From: Streptomyces sp. NBC_00377
Lineage (GTDB): Bacteria > Actinomycetota > Actinomycetes > Streptomycetales > Streptomycetaceae
DNA length: 64,000 nucleotides
Direction: 5' to 3'
NCBI RefSeq assembly: GCF_036075115.1
Contig: NZ_CP107958.1
Location: 3,038,001 to 3,102,000, forward strand
Each line of letters begins with the position of its first letter. Position 1 is the stretch's first letter. The notes beneath the pieces were generated by a model. It had not been told where the DNA came from. It saw only the letters and a program-made list of their open reading frames with translations, and searched no databases. The position numbers and the translations under genes were made by a program. This document shows positions 1 to 7,193 of this stretch, one piece after another.

Positions 1-590
1 GGCGCCCGGATGATCTCGTCCTGCTCGGCCTGGATGGTCTGCACGATGTCGTTCATGCGGCCGCTGCGCGCCGAGTTGAGCGCGGCGAGCAGCACGGCGT
101 CGCCGGTCGGGTCCTCGTGGCCGGTGCGGGTGGTGTCGCCGATGTCGAGGATCTCGTCGTGCAGGGCGGTCACCCGGCGGCCCTCGGTGGTGAGGTGCCG
201 GCGCCTGCGCAGCCCCATCGGGGTGTGGCCGGTGGCCAGGTAGAAGGGGCGTGCGACGTCGGCGCGCCAGTCGATGAGGACCGGGGTGCGCTCGGCGTCG
301 TCGGCGCGCAGCCCGATGCGGCCGATGTGGTGGTCGGTGCCGGAGGTGAGGTCGATGCGTCCGAAACAGAGGGAGCCGTCCACCGCGTTCAGCGCGGCCA
401 GCAGCCCTGAGCGTTCGGCGACGAGGATGTCCCGTTCGAGCCGGGCCTGCATGGGTGTGTTGCCCTGGGCGAGCGCGTCCGTCACGGAGCCCTCGGTGTC
501 ACCGCGCAACGCGTCCACGCGCGCGTACAGGCCGTCGATGAATTCCTGCTCGCAGCGCAATTCATCATCCGGAAAGTCGGCGTTTGACAA
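1..590 (-). CDS. helD: HelD/HelR-type RNA polymerase-recycling helicase, N-terminal part (truncated by window edge)
   Basis: The reverse strand is open from about 590 to the window edge and encodes the N-terminal ~196 residues of a UvrD/Rep-like superfamily 1 ATPase of the HelD/HelR type. These proteins bind RNA polymerase and strip it from stalled DNA or RNA complexes; actinobacterial HelR also displaces rifamycins. Family-like stretches are FPDDELRCEQEFIDGLYAR at the N-terminus, DWRADVARPFY about residues 110-120, and MNDIVQTIQAEQDEIIRA at the edge. The start is taken as TTG at 590-588 with GGGAG five bases upstream; GTG at 596-594 is an alternative but leaves no room for a ribosome site. 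I see no rifamycin-associated element (the GGGGCTTG...CAAGCCCC palindrome) upstream, so HelD rather than rifamycin-induced HelR is favoured. Walker motifs lie outside the window. Confidence 0.8.
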   Translation of the reverse strand, partial: MSNADFPDDELRCEQEFIDGLYARVDALRGDTEGSVTDALAQGNTPMQARLERDILVAERSGLLAALNAVDGSLCFGRIDLTSGTDHHIGRIGLRADDAERTPVLIDWRADVARPFYLATGHTPMGLRRRRHLTTEGRRVTALHDEILDIGDTTRTGHEDPTGDAVLLAALNSARSGRMNDIVQTIQAEQDEIIRA

Positions 591-613
591 TTCCACTCCC
601 GCCCGCATATACT
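584..613 (+). promoter_or_regulatory. Strong sigma70/HrdB-like promoter for the small RNA candidate
   Basis: TTGACA at 584-589 and TATACT at 608-613 are separated by 18 bp, the best match to the housekeeping consensus seen in the window. It points rightward, away from helD, into a region without a plausible reading frame, so it most likely drives the non-coding transcript proposed at 620-712. The -35 box lies on the helD start codon region, so the two transcription units must interfere or share control. Confidence 0.75.
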
Positions 614-619
614 GTGGTC

Positions 620-715
620 ACTGAACTTCTTTGCGACTGTATTCATGGGAAGTCGCGAACCAGCAAATATACGCAGAGAAATCCCCCGGGCGCAATTGCC
701 CGGGGGATTTCTTCG
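620..715 (+). ncRNA. Candidate small RNA between helD and trx
   Basis: A transcript starting about seven bases after the TATACT box would be about 95 nt long and end at a 14-bp intrinsic terminator (678-691 pairing with 698-711). Its 5' part can fold into a second hairpin: GCGACT at 633-638 pairs with AGTCGC at 651-656, extended by a T-G and a T-A pair, with a 12-nt loop. A consensus promoter, a 5' stem-loop, an unstructured linker of about 19 nt (AACCAGCAAATATACGCA region, 659-677) and a terminator is the classical small-RNA layout. No ribosome site plus frame was found inside. Its 3' half is antisense to the trx 3' untranslated region. I do not recognise an Rfam family. Confidence 0.55.
678..711. 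terminator. Bidirectional intrinsic terminator (small RNA / trx)
   Basis: A perfect 14-bp stem (GAAATCCCCCGGGC at 678-691 with its complement at 698-711) closes a six-base loop. It is followed by T-rich sequence on both strands, so it can end both the rightward small RNA and the leftward merR-trx transcript, whose last stop codon is at 737. Confidence 0.8.
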
Positions 716-736
716 TATGACGTCAGCTCCGTACGC

Positions 737-1084
737 TCACCGCGCCTCACCCGGCAGGACCTCGTCGAGCTCCGCCAGGAGGCGGCGCTTGGGCCGCGCG
801 CCCACCATCGACTTCACGGGCTCACCGGCCCGGAACACCATGAACGTCGGCATCGACAGCACCTGGTACCGGTTGGTGGTCTCCGGGTTGGTGTCCACGT
901 CCAGCTGCACCACCTTCAGCCGTTCCCCCTCCTCCGCGGCGAGCGCGGTGAGCACGGGCCCCATCTGCCGGCACGGCGGACACCAGTCCGCGGTGAACTC
1001 CACCAGCACCGGCAGGTCCGCCCCGAGCACCTCCGCCCCGAAGTCCGCGTCCGTCACCTCGGTCACCCCGTCCGCCTTGATCAC
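737..1084 (-). CDS. Thioredoxin with WCPPC active site
   Basis: A 115-residue single-domain thioredoxin-fold protein, probably a cytoplasmic thiol-disulfide oxidoreductase reduced by thioredoxin reductase. The active-site motif is WCPPC at about residues 34-38 instead of the usual WCGPC, and the conserved cis-proline loop SMPTF follows. A proline at the second middle position is found in some thioredoxins and glutaredoxins and alters redox potential. The GTG start at 1084-1082 overlaps the TGA stop of the upstream merR gene (GTGA), which implies translational coupling; an earlier start at 1108 would overlap merR by 28 bp and is less likely. The pair suggests a thioredoxin controlled by its own MerR-family regulator. 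Confidence 0.85.
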   Translation of the reverse strand: MIKADGVTEVTDADFGAEVLGADLPVLVEFTADWCPPCRQMGPVLTALAAEEGERLKVVQLDVDTNPETTNRYQVLSMPTFMVFRAGEPVKSMVGARPKRRLLAELDEVLPGEAR

Positions 1085-1509
1085 CGTTCCTGCCCTCCCA
1101 GCTCGCACTCGGGCTCCGGACCACCCGGAACCCGCGCCTCGGCGGCCAGCTCGTCCCGCGCCAGCTCGGCCCGCACGAGCTGCCCTGCGACCGTCTCGCG
1201 GACCGCCCGCAGCTCCCCGATCAGCGCGTCCAGCTCATCCAGCTTGCGCCGGTAGACCGCGAGCGACGCCGGGCACGAGTCGCCCTCCGGGTGCCCGGCC
1301 CGCAGACACTCCACGAAGGGCCGCGTCTCCTCCAGGTCGAACCCGAAGTCCTGGAGGGTCCTGATCTGCCGCAGCAGCCGCAGATCACCCTCGTCGTACG
1401 TCCGGTACCCGTTGTCCCCGCGCCGCGCGGGCAGCAGCCCGCGCGACTCGTAGTACCGCAGCGTCCTGGTGGTGGTCCCGGCCCGTGCGGCCAGCTCGCC
1501 GATGCGCAT
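1081..1509 (-). CDS. MerR-family transcriptional regulator
   Basis: A 142-residue regulator with the MerR winged helix at its N-terminus (MRIGELAARAGTTTRTLRYY) and a C-terminal coiled-coil dimerisation helix (LAVYRRKLDELDALIGELRAV). A single cysteine pair context (ECLRAGHPEGDSCPASL, residues ~78-95) resembles the C-terminal ligand region of redox- or metal-sensing MerR proteins, but the ligand is not determined by the sequence. The start is the ATG at 1509, since the preceding codons lack family similarity. It precedes and overlaps trx by 4 bp. A 7-bp-arm palindrome at 1526-1543 lies just upstream and is the probable operator. Confidence 0.85.
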   Translation of the reverse strand: MRIGELAARAGTTTRTLRYYESRGLLPARRGDNGYRTYDEGDLRLLRQIRTLQDFGFDLEETRPFVECLRAGHPEGDSCPASLAVYRRKLDELDALIGELRAVRETVAGQLVRAELARDELAAEARVPGGPEPECELGGQER

Positions 1510-1525
1510 GTCCACGAACGTAAGG

Positions 1526-1543
1526 CTTGACGCCCACGTCAAG
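1526..1543 (-). promoter_or_regulatory. Putative MerR operator upstream of merR-trx
   Basis: CTTGACG (1526-1532) and CGTCAAG (1537-1543) are perfect inverted repeats separated by four bases, 17 bp upstream of the merR start. MerR-family proteins bind such palindromes placed between the -35 and -10 elements. A candidate leaderless arrangement is TTGCCT, an 18-bp spacer containing the palindrome, and TTACGT eight bases before the ATG; the -35 and -10 assignments are weak. Confidence 0.6.
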
Positions 1544-2048
1544 GCAAGAGCGGTTTTCGCTCGACCGGTGAGGTGAGCACGATCGAGGTCGTCGTGCGGC
1601 CCAGGGCGGAGACCGCCTCGAGGACGTCCTCCAGGTGGACGGTGTCCCGGACGGCGACCTTGAGGATCCAGCAGTCCTCGCCCACCACGTGGTGCACCTC
1701 GGTGATCTCGGGGCGCCCGATCAGCTCCAGGGTCCTCGGGTGCTTGAGGTGGTAGCCGCCGTGCGGGTCGACCCGGATGAACGCCTGAATGCCGTAGCCG
1801 AGCCGGGCCGGGCTGACGTGCGCGCCGTAGCCGCTGATGACGCCCGCGGCCTCCAGTCGCCGTATCCGCTCCGTCACCGCCGCCGGGCTCAGCCGCACCC
1901 TGCGGCCCAGCTCGCTGAGCTTGATCCGGCCGTCGGTCTGGAGCAGTTCCAGGATCTGCCGGTCCAGCGCGTCGAAGGCCACCGGCGTTTTGTCGGCCGA
2001 AGCCCGCGGATGCCGAGTTTCTTTCGGTCCGACGGCCCGAACTCCCAT
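1539..2048 (-). CDS. Lrp/AsnC-family transcriptional regulator
   Basis: A 169-residue regulator. Residues about 25-80 form the AsnC helix-turn-helix (LDRQILELLQTDGRIKLSEL, then RRVRLSPAAVTERIRRLE), and the C-terminal half is an RAM/ligand-binding domain (residues about 90-165). Family members sense amino acids and often act on metabolism. The start is the ATG at 2048-2046 with AGGGGTGA upstream; a longer open frame upstream is a high-GC artefact antisense to the epimerase gene. It is divergent from the SDR/epimerase gene 39 bp away, so the neighbour may be a target. Confidence 0.9.
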   Translation of the reverse strand: MGVRAVGPKETRHPRASADKTPVAFDALDRQILELLQTDGRIKLSELGRRVRLSPAAVTERIRRLEAAGVISGYGAHVSPARLGYGIQAFIRVDPHGGYHLKHPRTLELIGRPEITEVHHVVGEDCWILKVAVRDTVHLEDVLEAVSALGRTTTSIVLTSPVERKPLLP

Positions 2049-2087
2049 GGTCACCCCTTCAGTGCACGCGTCTGCGCCGGGAGAATC

Positions 2088-3020
2088 ATGGTCATGGAAA
2101 TGACGCAGGAGGGAAAGGCCCGCGAGGTATTGGTGATCGGCGGGAACCGCTATTTCGGCAAGCGGCTGATCGCGCGGCTGCTGGCCGCCGGGGACCGGGT
2201 GACGGTACTGAACCGCGGTTCGTCGGCGCCGCCCCCGGGTGCGGTCCACCTGACCGCCGACCGCGACGACGAGAACGCGCTGGACTCGGCGCTCGGCGCC
2301 CGCACCTTCGACGTCGTCGTCGACCAGGTCTGCTACACCCCGCGCCAGGCGGCGGTCGCCCGCCGGGTGTTCGCCGGCCGCACCCGGCGCTATGTGCTGA
2401 CCTCCACGGTCGAGGTGTACGCGTACGAGGACTCCCTCGCCCGGGTGCGGGAGGAGGCCGTCGATCCGCTGGGCGTGGAGGTGGATCTCGCACTCCCCTG
2501 GGACGACGCGGAGTTTCTCGCGTCCCACTACGGCGAGGGCAAGCGGCAGGCGGAGGCGGTGTTCGCGGCGGAGCCGGCCTTCCCGTACGTGGCCGTCCGC
2601 GTCGCCCATGTGCTGGGCGGGGCCGACGACTTCACCGGCCGGCTGGAGCACTACGCCTCGCGCATCCGCGCGGGCGAGCCGATCACCGTGCCGGCGGTGA
2701 ACCACCCGGCGACGTACATCCACGTCGAGGAGATCGCCGACTTCCTGTTCTGGACGGTCGGCCAGGACTTCACCGGCCCGGTCAACGCGGCCTCGCACTC
2801 CACGCTGACCACGCACGAACTGTGCGAGGCGGTGGCGGCGCACGTCCCCGGCGGCCGGACGGTGTTCCGCGAGACCGAGGCCGGCGCGGTCTCCCCGCTC
2901 TCCTTCCGCCGCTTCTACGGCATGGACAACACCCGCGCCACCCGGCTCGGCTTCGCCTTCGGCGACGCGCGAGAGTGGCTGGGCCGCGCGGCCGGGGAGA
3001 CCCTGCGCGAGGCGGCATGA
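2088..3020 (+). CDS. Atypical SDR-family NAD-dependent epimerase/reductase
   Basis: A 310-residue cytoplasmic Rossmann protein. The nucleotide-binding loop reads VLVIGGNRYFGKRL near residue 15, which is the GGxxxxG variant of atypical SDRs (isoflavone-reductase or RNA-binding epimerase-like) rather than the classical GxxGxxG. The STVEVYAY stretch near residue 105 sits where the catalytic Ser/Tyr region is expected. The substrate is unknown. ATG 2088 is chosen because GGGAGA lies five bases upstream; ATG at 2094 and 2100 are in frame. Divergent from an Lrp gene and followed by a 14-bp terminator hairpin, so it is probably monocistronic. Confidence 0.75.
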   Translation: MVMEMTQEGKAREVLVIGGNRYFGKRLIARLLAAGDRVTVLNRGSSAPPPGAVHLTADRDDENALDSALGARTFDVVVDQVCYTPRQAAVARRVFAGRTRRYVLTSTVEVYAYEDSLARVREEAVDPLGVEVDLALPWDDAEFLASHYGEGKRQAEAVFAAEPAFPYVAVRVAHVLGGADDFTGRLEHYASRIRAGEPITVPAVNHPATYIHVEEIADFLFWTVGQDFTGPVNAASHSTLTTHELCEAVAAHVPGGRTVFRETEAGAVSPLSFRRFYGMDNTRATRLGFAFGDAREWLGRAAGETLREAA

Positions 3021-3027
3021 GAAAAGA

Positions 3028-3066
3028 CCGGGCGGCCGAGCCACGGGGGAGTGCTCGGCCGCCCGG
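3028..3066 (+). terminator. Terminator of the SDR/epimerase gene
   Basis: A perfect 14-bp stem (3028-3041 with 3053-3066) and an 11-base loop start eight bases after the stop codon. Confidence 0.75.
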
Positions 3067-3083
3067 AGACGGTGGGGCTGGGC

Positions 3084-3124
3084 CCGGGTGTCCGGCCCCG
3101 GTTCAGGCGGGGCCGGACACCCGG
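3084..3124 (-). terminator. Terminator of the symporter gene
   Basis: A perfect 16-bp stem (3084-3099 with 3109-3124) with a nine-base loop lies 11 bp beyond the stop codon of the leftward symporter gene. Together with the hairpin at 3028-3066 it isolates two convergent genes. Confidence 0.8.
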
Positions 3125-3135
3125 AGTCGGGAGGA

Positions 3136-4530
3136 TCAGGCCTTGGCGAGTTCCTTCTCGCCGCCCTCGCGCTGCTCGGGCACATCCACCGGCGCGGCGG
3201 CGTCGTCCTCGTCGAGCAGGGTCTTCTCGTCGAAGGGCAGTCCGCCGCCCAGCACCAGGTGGACCCGCTCCTTGTCGATCTCCTTGGTCCAGGTGCCGAC
3301 CAGAACGGTGGCGACGGCGTTGCCCGCGAAGTTGGTGAGGGCGCGGGCCTCGCTCATGAAGCGGTCGATGCCGACGATGAGGCCGATGCCGTCCACCAGG
3401 GCGGGCTTGTGCGACTGGAGACCGCCGGCCAGGGTCGCCATACCGGCGCCGGTGACACCGGCCGCGCCCTTGGAGGCGACGAACAGGAAGAGCAGCAGCG
3501 GGATCTGCTCGCCGAGGGACATCGGCGTGCCCATGGCGTCGGCGATGAACAGGGACGCCATGGTCATGTAGATCATGGTGCCGTCGAGGTTGAAGGAGTA
3601 GCCGGTCGGGACGGTGATGCCGACGACGGGCTTGCTGACGCCCAGGTGCTCCATCTTCGCGATGAGCCGCGGCAGGGCGGACTCGGACGAGGAGGTGGAC
3701 AGGATCAGCAGGAACTCACGGGCCAGGTACTTGAACAGGGAGAGGATGTTCAGACCCGAGACGACCTTCAGCAGAGCGCCGAGGACGATGAAGACGAAGA
3801 GGAAACAGGTGGCGTAGAAGCCGAGCATCAGCACGGCGAGGCTCTTGAGCGCGTCCACGCCGGAGGAGCCGACGACCGCGGCCATGGCGCCGAAGGCACC
3901 GATCGGGGCGGCCCACATCACCATCGCGAGGACGCGGAAGACGAGGCGCTGGATGTGCTCGACACCGCGCAGGATCGGCTGGCCGGCCGAACCCATGGCC
4001 TGGAGGGCGAAGCCGCAGAGCAGGGCGATGAGCAGGGTCTGGAGGACCTCGCCCTCGGTGAAGGCGGAGACGATCGTGGTGGGGATGATGCCGAGCAGGA
4101 ACTCGGTGGTGTCCTTGGCCTCCGGCGAGACCTGCGCCTGCCCGGTCTCCTTCACGGCGTCCGTGATGGCGAGGCCCGTGCCCGGCTCCAGGATGTTGCC
4201 GACGACGAGGCCGATGCCGAGCGCGACCAGCGACATGACCATGAAGTAGCCGAGGGCGATGCCGCCGACGGCGCCGACCTTGGCGGCCTTGCGTACCGAC
4301 CCGATGCCCAGGACGATCGTGCAGAAGATGATCGGCGAGATCATCATCTTGATCAGGTTGACGAAGCCGGTTCCGATGGGCTTCAGCTCGACGGCGAAGT
4401 CGGGGGCGGCGAGACCCACGGCGATGCCGATGGCGACCGCGACGATCACAGCGATGTACAGGTAGTGGGTGCGGTCCCGCTTGACTGCGGGTGCGGCAGG
4501 TGCCGTATCGGGGGTGCTGCTGGCGGCCAC
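3136..4530 (-). CDS. dctA: DAACS-family cation:dicarboxylate (or acidic amino acid) symporter
   Basis: A 464-residue polytopic membrane protein of the dicarboxylate/amino acid:cation symporter family (DctA/GltP). It shows the serine-rich re-entrant loop motif (STSSSESALP, about residue 275) and the TM7 signature NLDGT, both family hallmarks. It would import C4-dicarboxylates or glutamate/aspartate with protons or sodium. The start is GTG at 4530 because AAGGAGG lies seven bases upstream; upstream ATGs have no ribosome site. It is divergent from a CitA/DcuS-like kinase and response regulator, which in other bacteria switch on dctA in response to dicarboxylates. The substrate assignment rests on that context. 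Confidence 0.9.
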   Translation of the reverse strand: MAASSTPDTAPAAPAVKRDRTHYLYIAVIVAVAIGIAVGLAAPDFAVELKPIGTGFVNLIKMMISPIIFCTIVLGIGSVRKAAKVGAVGGIALGYFMVMSLVALGIGLVVGNILEPGTGLAITDAVKETGQAQVSPEAKDTTEFLLGIIPTTIVSAFTEGEVLQTLLIALLCGFALQAMGSAGQPILRGVEHIQRLVFRVLAMVMWAAPIGAFGAMAAVVGSSGVDALKSLAVLMLGFYATCFLFVFIVLGALLKVVSGLNILSLFKYLAREFLLILSTSSSESALPRLIAKMEHLGVSKPVVGITVPTGYSFNLDGTMIYMTMASLFIADAMGTPMSLGEQIPLLLFLFVASKGAAGVTGAGMATLAGGLQSHKPALVDGIGLIVGIDRFMSEARALTNFAGNAVATVLVGTWTKEIDKERVHLVLGGGLPFDEKTLLDEDDAAAPVDVPEQREGGEKELAKA

Positions 4531-4682
4531 GGCTGCCCTCCTTGACGTCTTCGTCGGCATCACCGGCGTGCGGCTCACGTCCGGGGAGTTGTGGGGGATG
4601 CCGTGACTATCTCCCGCCCTGTGAGGGCGGTCACCCTTCCGTTCATTTAGTTCACACTTAACCTCGGGGGCACACTGACGAC

Positions 4683-6419
4683 ATGCGCATCCCCGCCCTG
4701 CCCAGACCCCGCAGCCTGGCCGGCCAGCTGTTCGCCATGCAGGCCGTGCTGATAGCGGTCGTCGTCGCGGGATACGCGCTGTTCACGTACGTCAGCGACC
4801 GCAACCAGGCGGAGGAGGCCGCGGGCCGCCAGGCCACGGCCGTGGCCCGCTCGGTCGCCGACTCCCCCTCCGTGCGGGCGGCGGTCCACACCACGAACCC
4901 CACCGCCACGCTCCAGCCGTACGCCCTGCGGGTCATGAAGGACACGGAGGTCGACTTCGTGACGATCATGAACCCGGCGGGCATCCGCTGGACCCACCCG
5001 GACGAGACCCAGATCGGCCAGCGCTTCCGCGGCAACACGGCGAGGGCCTTGAAGGGCGAGTCCTTCACCGAGACCTACACCGGCACGCTCGGCGCGTCGG
5101 TCCGCGCGGTCACCCCGATAGAGGACGGCGACCGGATCATCGGCCTGGTCAGCGCGGGCATCAAGGTCGAGTCGATCAGCAAGCGGGTGCAGGACCAGGT
5201 GACGGCCCTGTTCGCGGTGGCCGTCGGCGCGCTCGCCCTCGGCGCGATCGGCACGTACGTCATCAACGCGTCGCTGCGCCGGCACACCCACGGCATGAAC
5301 GCGGCCGAGCTCAGCCGGATGCACGACTACCACCAGGCCGCGCTGCACGCGGTGCGGGAGGGGTTGCTGATGCTCGACGGGCAGTACAAGGTGGCGCTGA
5401 TCAACGACGGAGGCCGGGAGCTGCTGGGCGTCTCGGGAAAGGTGGTGGGCATGTCGGTGGCGGACCTCGGACTGCCTGCCCCCCTGACGGGCGCGCTGCT
5501 CTCCTCGGAGCCCCGGGTGGACGAGGTGCATCTGACGGCGGACCGGGTGCTCGTGGTGAACACGTCGCCGGTGTCGGGCGGCGAGCGCAGGGGCGCTGTG
5601 GTCACCCTACGCGATGTGACCGAACTCCAGTCCTTGATGGGCGAGTTGGACAGCGAGCGCGGGTTCACGCAGGCGCTGCGCTCACAGGCCCATGAGGCGG
5701 CGAACCGCCTGCACACGGTGGTGTCGCTGATCGAGCTGGGCCGGGCCGAGGAGGCGGTCGACTTCGCGACGGCGGAGCTGGAGCTGGCCCAGGCACTGAC
5801 GGACCAGGTGGTCGCGGCGGTCAGCGAACCGGTCCTGGCGGCCCTGCTGCTGGGCAAGACCGCCCAGGCGAACGAGCGGGGCGTGGAACTGGTCGTGTCG
5901 CAGGAGAGCACCCTCGACGACGGTCTGCTGCCGGAGTCGCTGCCCGCCCGGGATCTGGTGACGATCCTCGGCAACCTGATCGACAACGCGGTGGACGCGG
6001 CCCAGGGGAGCACCCGGGCGCGGGTGACGGTGACCGCCGCCACGCAGGGCGCCGAGCTGATGCTGCGGGTGGCGGACACGGGGGCGGGAGTGGACCCCGC
6101 CCATGCCTCCCTCGTCTTCGAGCGCGGCTACTCGACGAAGCCGGCGGGGCCCGGCGGACGGGGCCTCGGCCTCGCGCTGGCCCGGCAGGCGGTACAGCGG
6201 CACGAGGGGACGCTTTCGGTGGCGGAGGCCGCGGGCGGCGGGGCGGAGTTCCTGGTACGCCTGCCGTTGCCGACGACGGCCGCGTCCGCCACGGGCGGTT
6301 CCGGCACGGGCGGTTCCGGTACGGGCGGTTCCGGTACGGGCGGTTCCGGTACGGGCGGTTCCGGTACGGGCGGTTCCGGTACGGGTGCGTCGGCGTCGGG
6401 GTCTGGAGGCAGGGGATGA
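4683..6419 (+). CDS. CitA/DcuS-type sensor histidine kinase
   Basis: A 578-residue membrane kinase. An N-terminal membrane segment (about residues 17-36), an extracytoplasmic PASTA-less sensor domain of the CitA/DcuS class (about 40-175), a second membrane segment (about 176-195), a PAS domain (about 210-310), a Spo0B-like dimerisation helix with phospho-acceptor His in AHEAANRLH near residue 336, and an HATPase domain (NLIDNAVDAA, DTGAGVD, GGRGLGLALARQ) follow in order. It ends with six near-perfect TGGSG repeats. It overlaps the response regulator gene by 4 bp (ATGA). Ligands of this class are citrate or C4-dicarboxylates, consistent with the divergent symporter. Confidence 0.92.
   Translation: MRIPALPRPRSLAGQLFAMQAVLIAVVVAGYALFTYVSDRNQAEEAAGRQATAVARSVADSPSVRAAVHTTNPTATLQPYALRVMKDTEVDFVTIMNPAGIRWTHPDETQIGQRFRGNTARALKGESFTETYTGTLGASVRAVTPIEDGDRIIGLVSAGIKVESISKRVQDQVTALFAVAVGALALGAIGTYVINASLRRHTHGMNAAELSRMHDYHQAALHAVREGLLMLDGQYKVALINDGGRELLGVSGKVVGMSVADLGLPAPLTGALLSSEPRVDEVHLTADRVLVVNTSPVSGGERRGAVVTLRDVTELQSLMGELDSERGFTQALRSQAHEAANRLHTVVSLIELGRAEEAVDFATAELELAQALTDQVVAAVSEPVLAALLLGKTAQANERGVELVVSQESTLDDGLLPESLPARDLVTILGNLIDNAVDAAQGSTRARVTVTAATQGAELMLRVADTGAGVDPAHASLVFERGYSTKPAGPGGRGLGLALARQAVQRHEGTLSVAEAAGGGAEFLVRLPLPTTAASATGGSGTGGSGTGGSGTGGSGTGGSGTGGSGTGASASGSGGRG
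6291..6380 (+). repeat. Six tandem 15-bp repeats at the 3' end of the kinase gene
   Basis: Six units of ACGGGCGGTTCCGGT (the first ends in C) run in frame and encode (TGGSG)x6, a flexible Gly/Ser tail. The copies are almost identical even at wobble positions, which is the signature of recent slippage and predicts length variation between strains. Confidence 0.95.
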
Positions 6420-7111
6420 CGAGCGACGAGCCGATCAGAGTGCTGGTGGTCGAGGACGATCCGGTCGCCGCGGACGCCCATGTGATGTACGTGGGACGGG
6501 TGCCCGGGTTCGTCGCGGTGGGCAAGGCGCACACCGGCGCGGAGGCCCGGCGCCTGCTGGACCGTACGCCGGTGGATCTGCTGCTCCTGGACCTGCACCT
6601 GCCCGACGCGCACGGGCTCCAGCTGGCCCGCTCGCTGCGTGCGGCCGGATATCACGCGGACGTGATCGCGGTGACGTCGGCGCGCGATCTGACGGTGGTG
6701 CGCGAGGGCGTCTCGCTCGGGGTCGTGCAGTACGTACTGAAGCCCTTCACGTTCGCCACGCTCCGTGACCGGCTGGTGCGGTACGCCGAGTTCCGGGGGG
6801 CCGCGGGCGAGGCGAGCGGCCAGGACGAGGTGGACCGCGCGCTGGCGGCACTGCGCGCGCCCGGGCCCGCCGCACTGCCCAAGGGGCTGAGCGCCCCGAC
6901 GCTGGAGCGGGTGACGGAGGTCGTCCGGGAGGGGCCGGAGGGCCTGACCGCGGCAGGGGTCGCCGAGGCGGTGGGCATCTCCCGCATCACGGCCAGGCGG
7001 TATCTGGAGCATCTGGTGGAGGCGGGCAGAGCCGAGCGGAAGCCGTTGTACGGACAGGTGGGGAGACCGGAACTGGTGTACCGGTGGATACGGACGGCCC
7101 GGGGGAAGTGA
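6416..7111 (+). CDS. DctR/CitB-type response regulator
   Basis: A 231-residue cytoplasmic response regulator. The receiver domain (residues about 5-125) has the acidic pair VVEDD, phospho-acceptor Asp in LLLLDLHLPD near residue 59, the T/S in AVTSA and the Lys in VLKPF. The C-terminal DNA-binding part (GLTAAGVAEAVGISRITARRYLEHL) is the CitB/DctR helix-turn-helix rather than NarL or OmpR type. It is cotranscribed with the kinase through a 4-bp overlap. The divergent symporter at 3136-4530 is the likely target; the 150 bp between the two start codons should hold the binding site. Confidence 0.92.
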   Translation: MTSDEPIRVLVVEDDPVAADAHVMYVGRVPGFVAVGKAHTGAEARRLLDRTPVDLLLLDLHLPDAHGLQLARSLRAAGYHADVIAVTSARDLTVVREGVSLGVVQYVLKPFTFATLRDRLVRYAEFRGAAGEASGQDEVDRALAALRAPGPAALPKGLSAPTLERVTEVVREGPEGLTAAGVAEAVGISRITARRYLEHLVEAGRAERKPLYGQVGRPELVYRWIRTARGK

Positions 7112-7193
7112 CGGCCGCGCAGGTTCCGACAAGCGGTGACCATGTCCGAACACCCCGTAGTCACCGCGCTCCCGGACCCCTACCTTGTCCTGC

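Noticed and set aside
590..740. Rifamycin-associated element upstream of helD
   Set aside because: No GGGGCTTG...CAAGCCCC palindrome is present; the hairpins here are a small-RNA stem and a terminator.
2049..3185. N-terminal extension of the Lrp frame
   Set aside because: Antisense to the SDR/epimerase gene; the Lrp family begins at the ATG at 2048 with a good ribosome site.
3088..4545. 485-codon rightward frame across the symporter gene
   Set aside because: Gly/Asp/Arg-rich shadow of a membrane protein gene; no family similarity.
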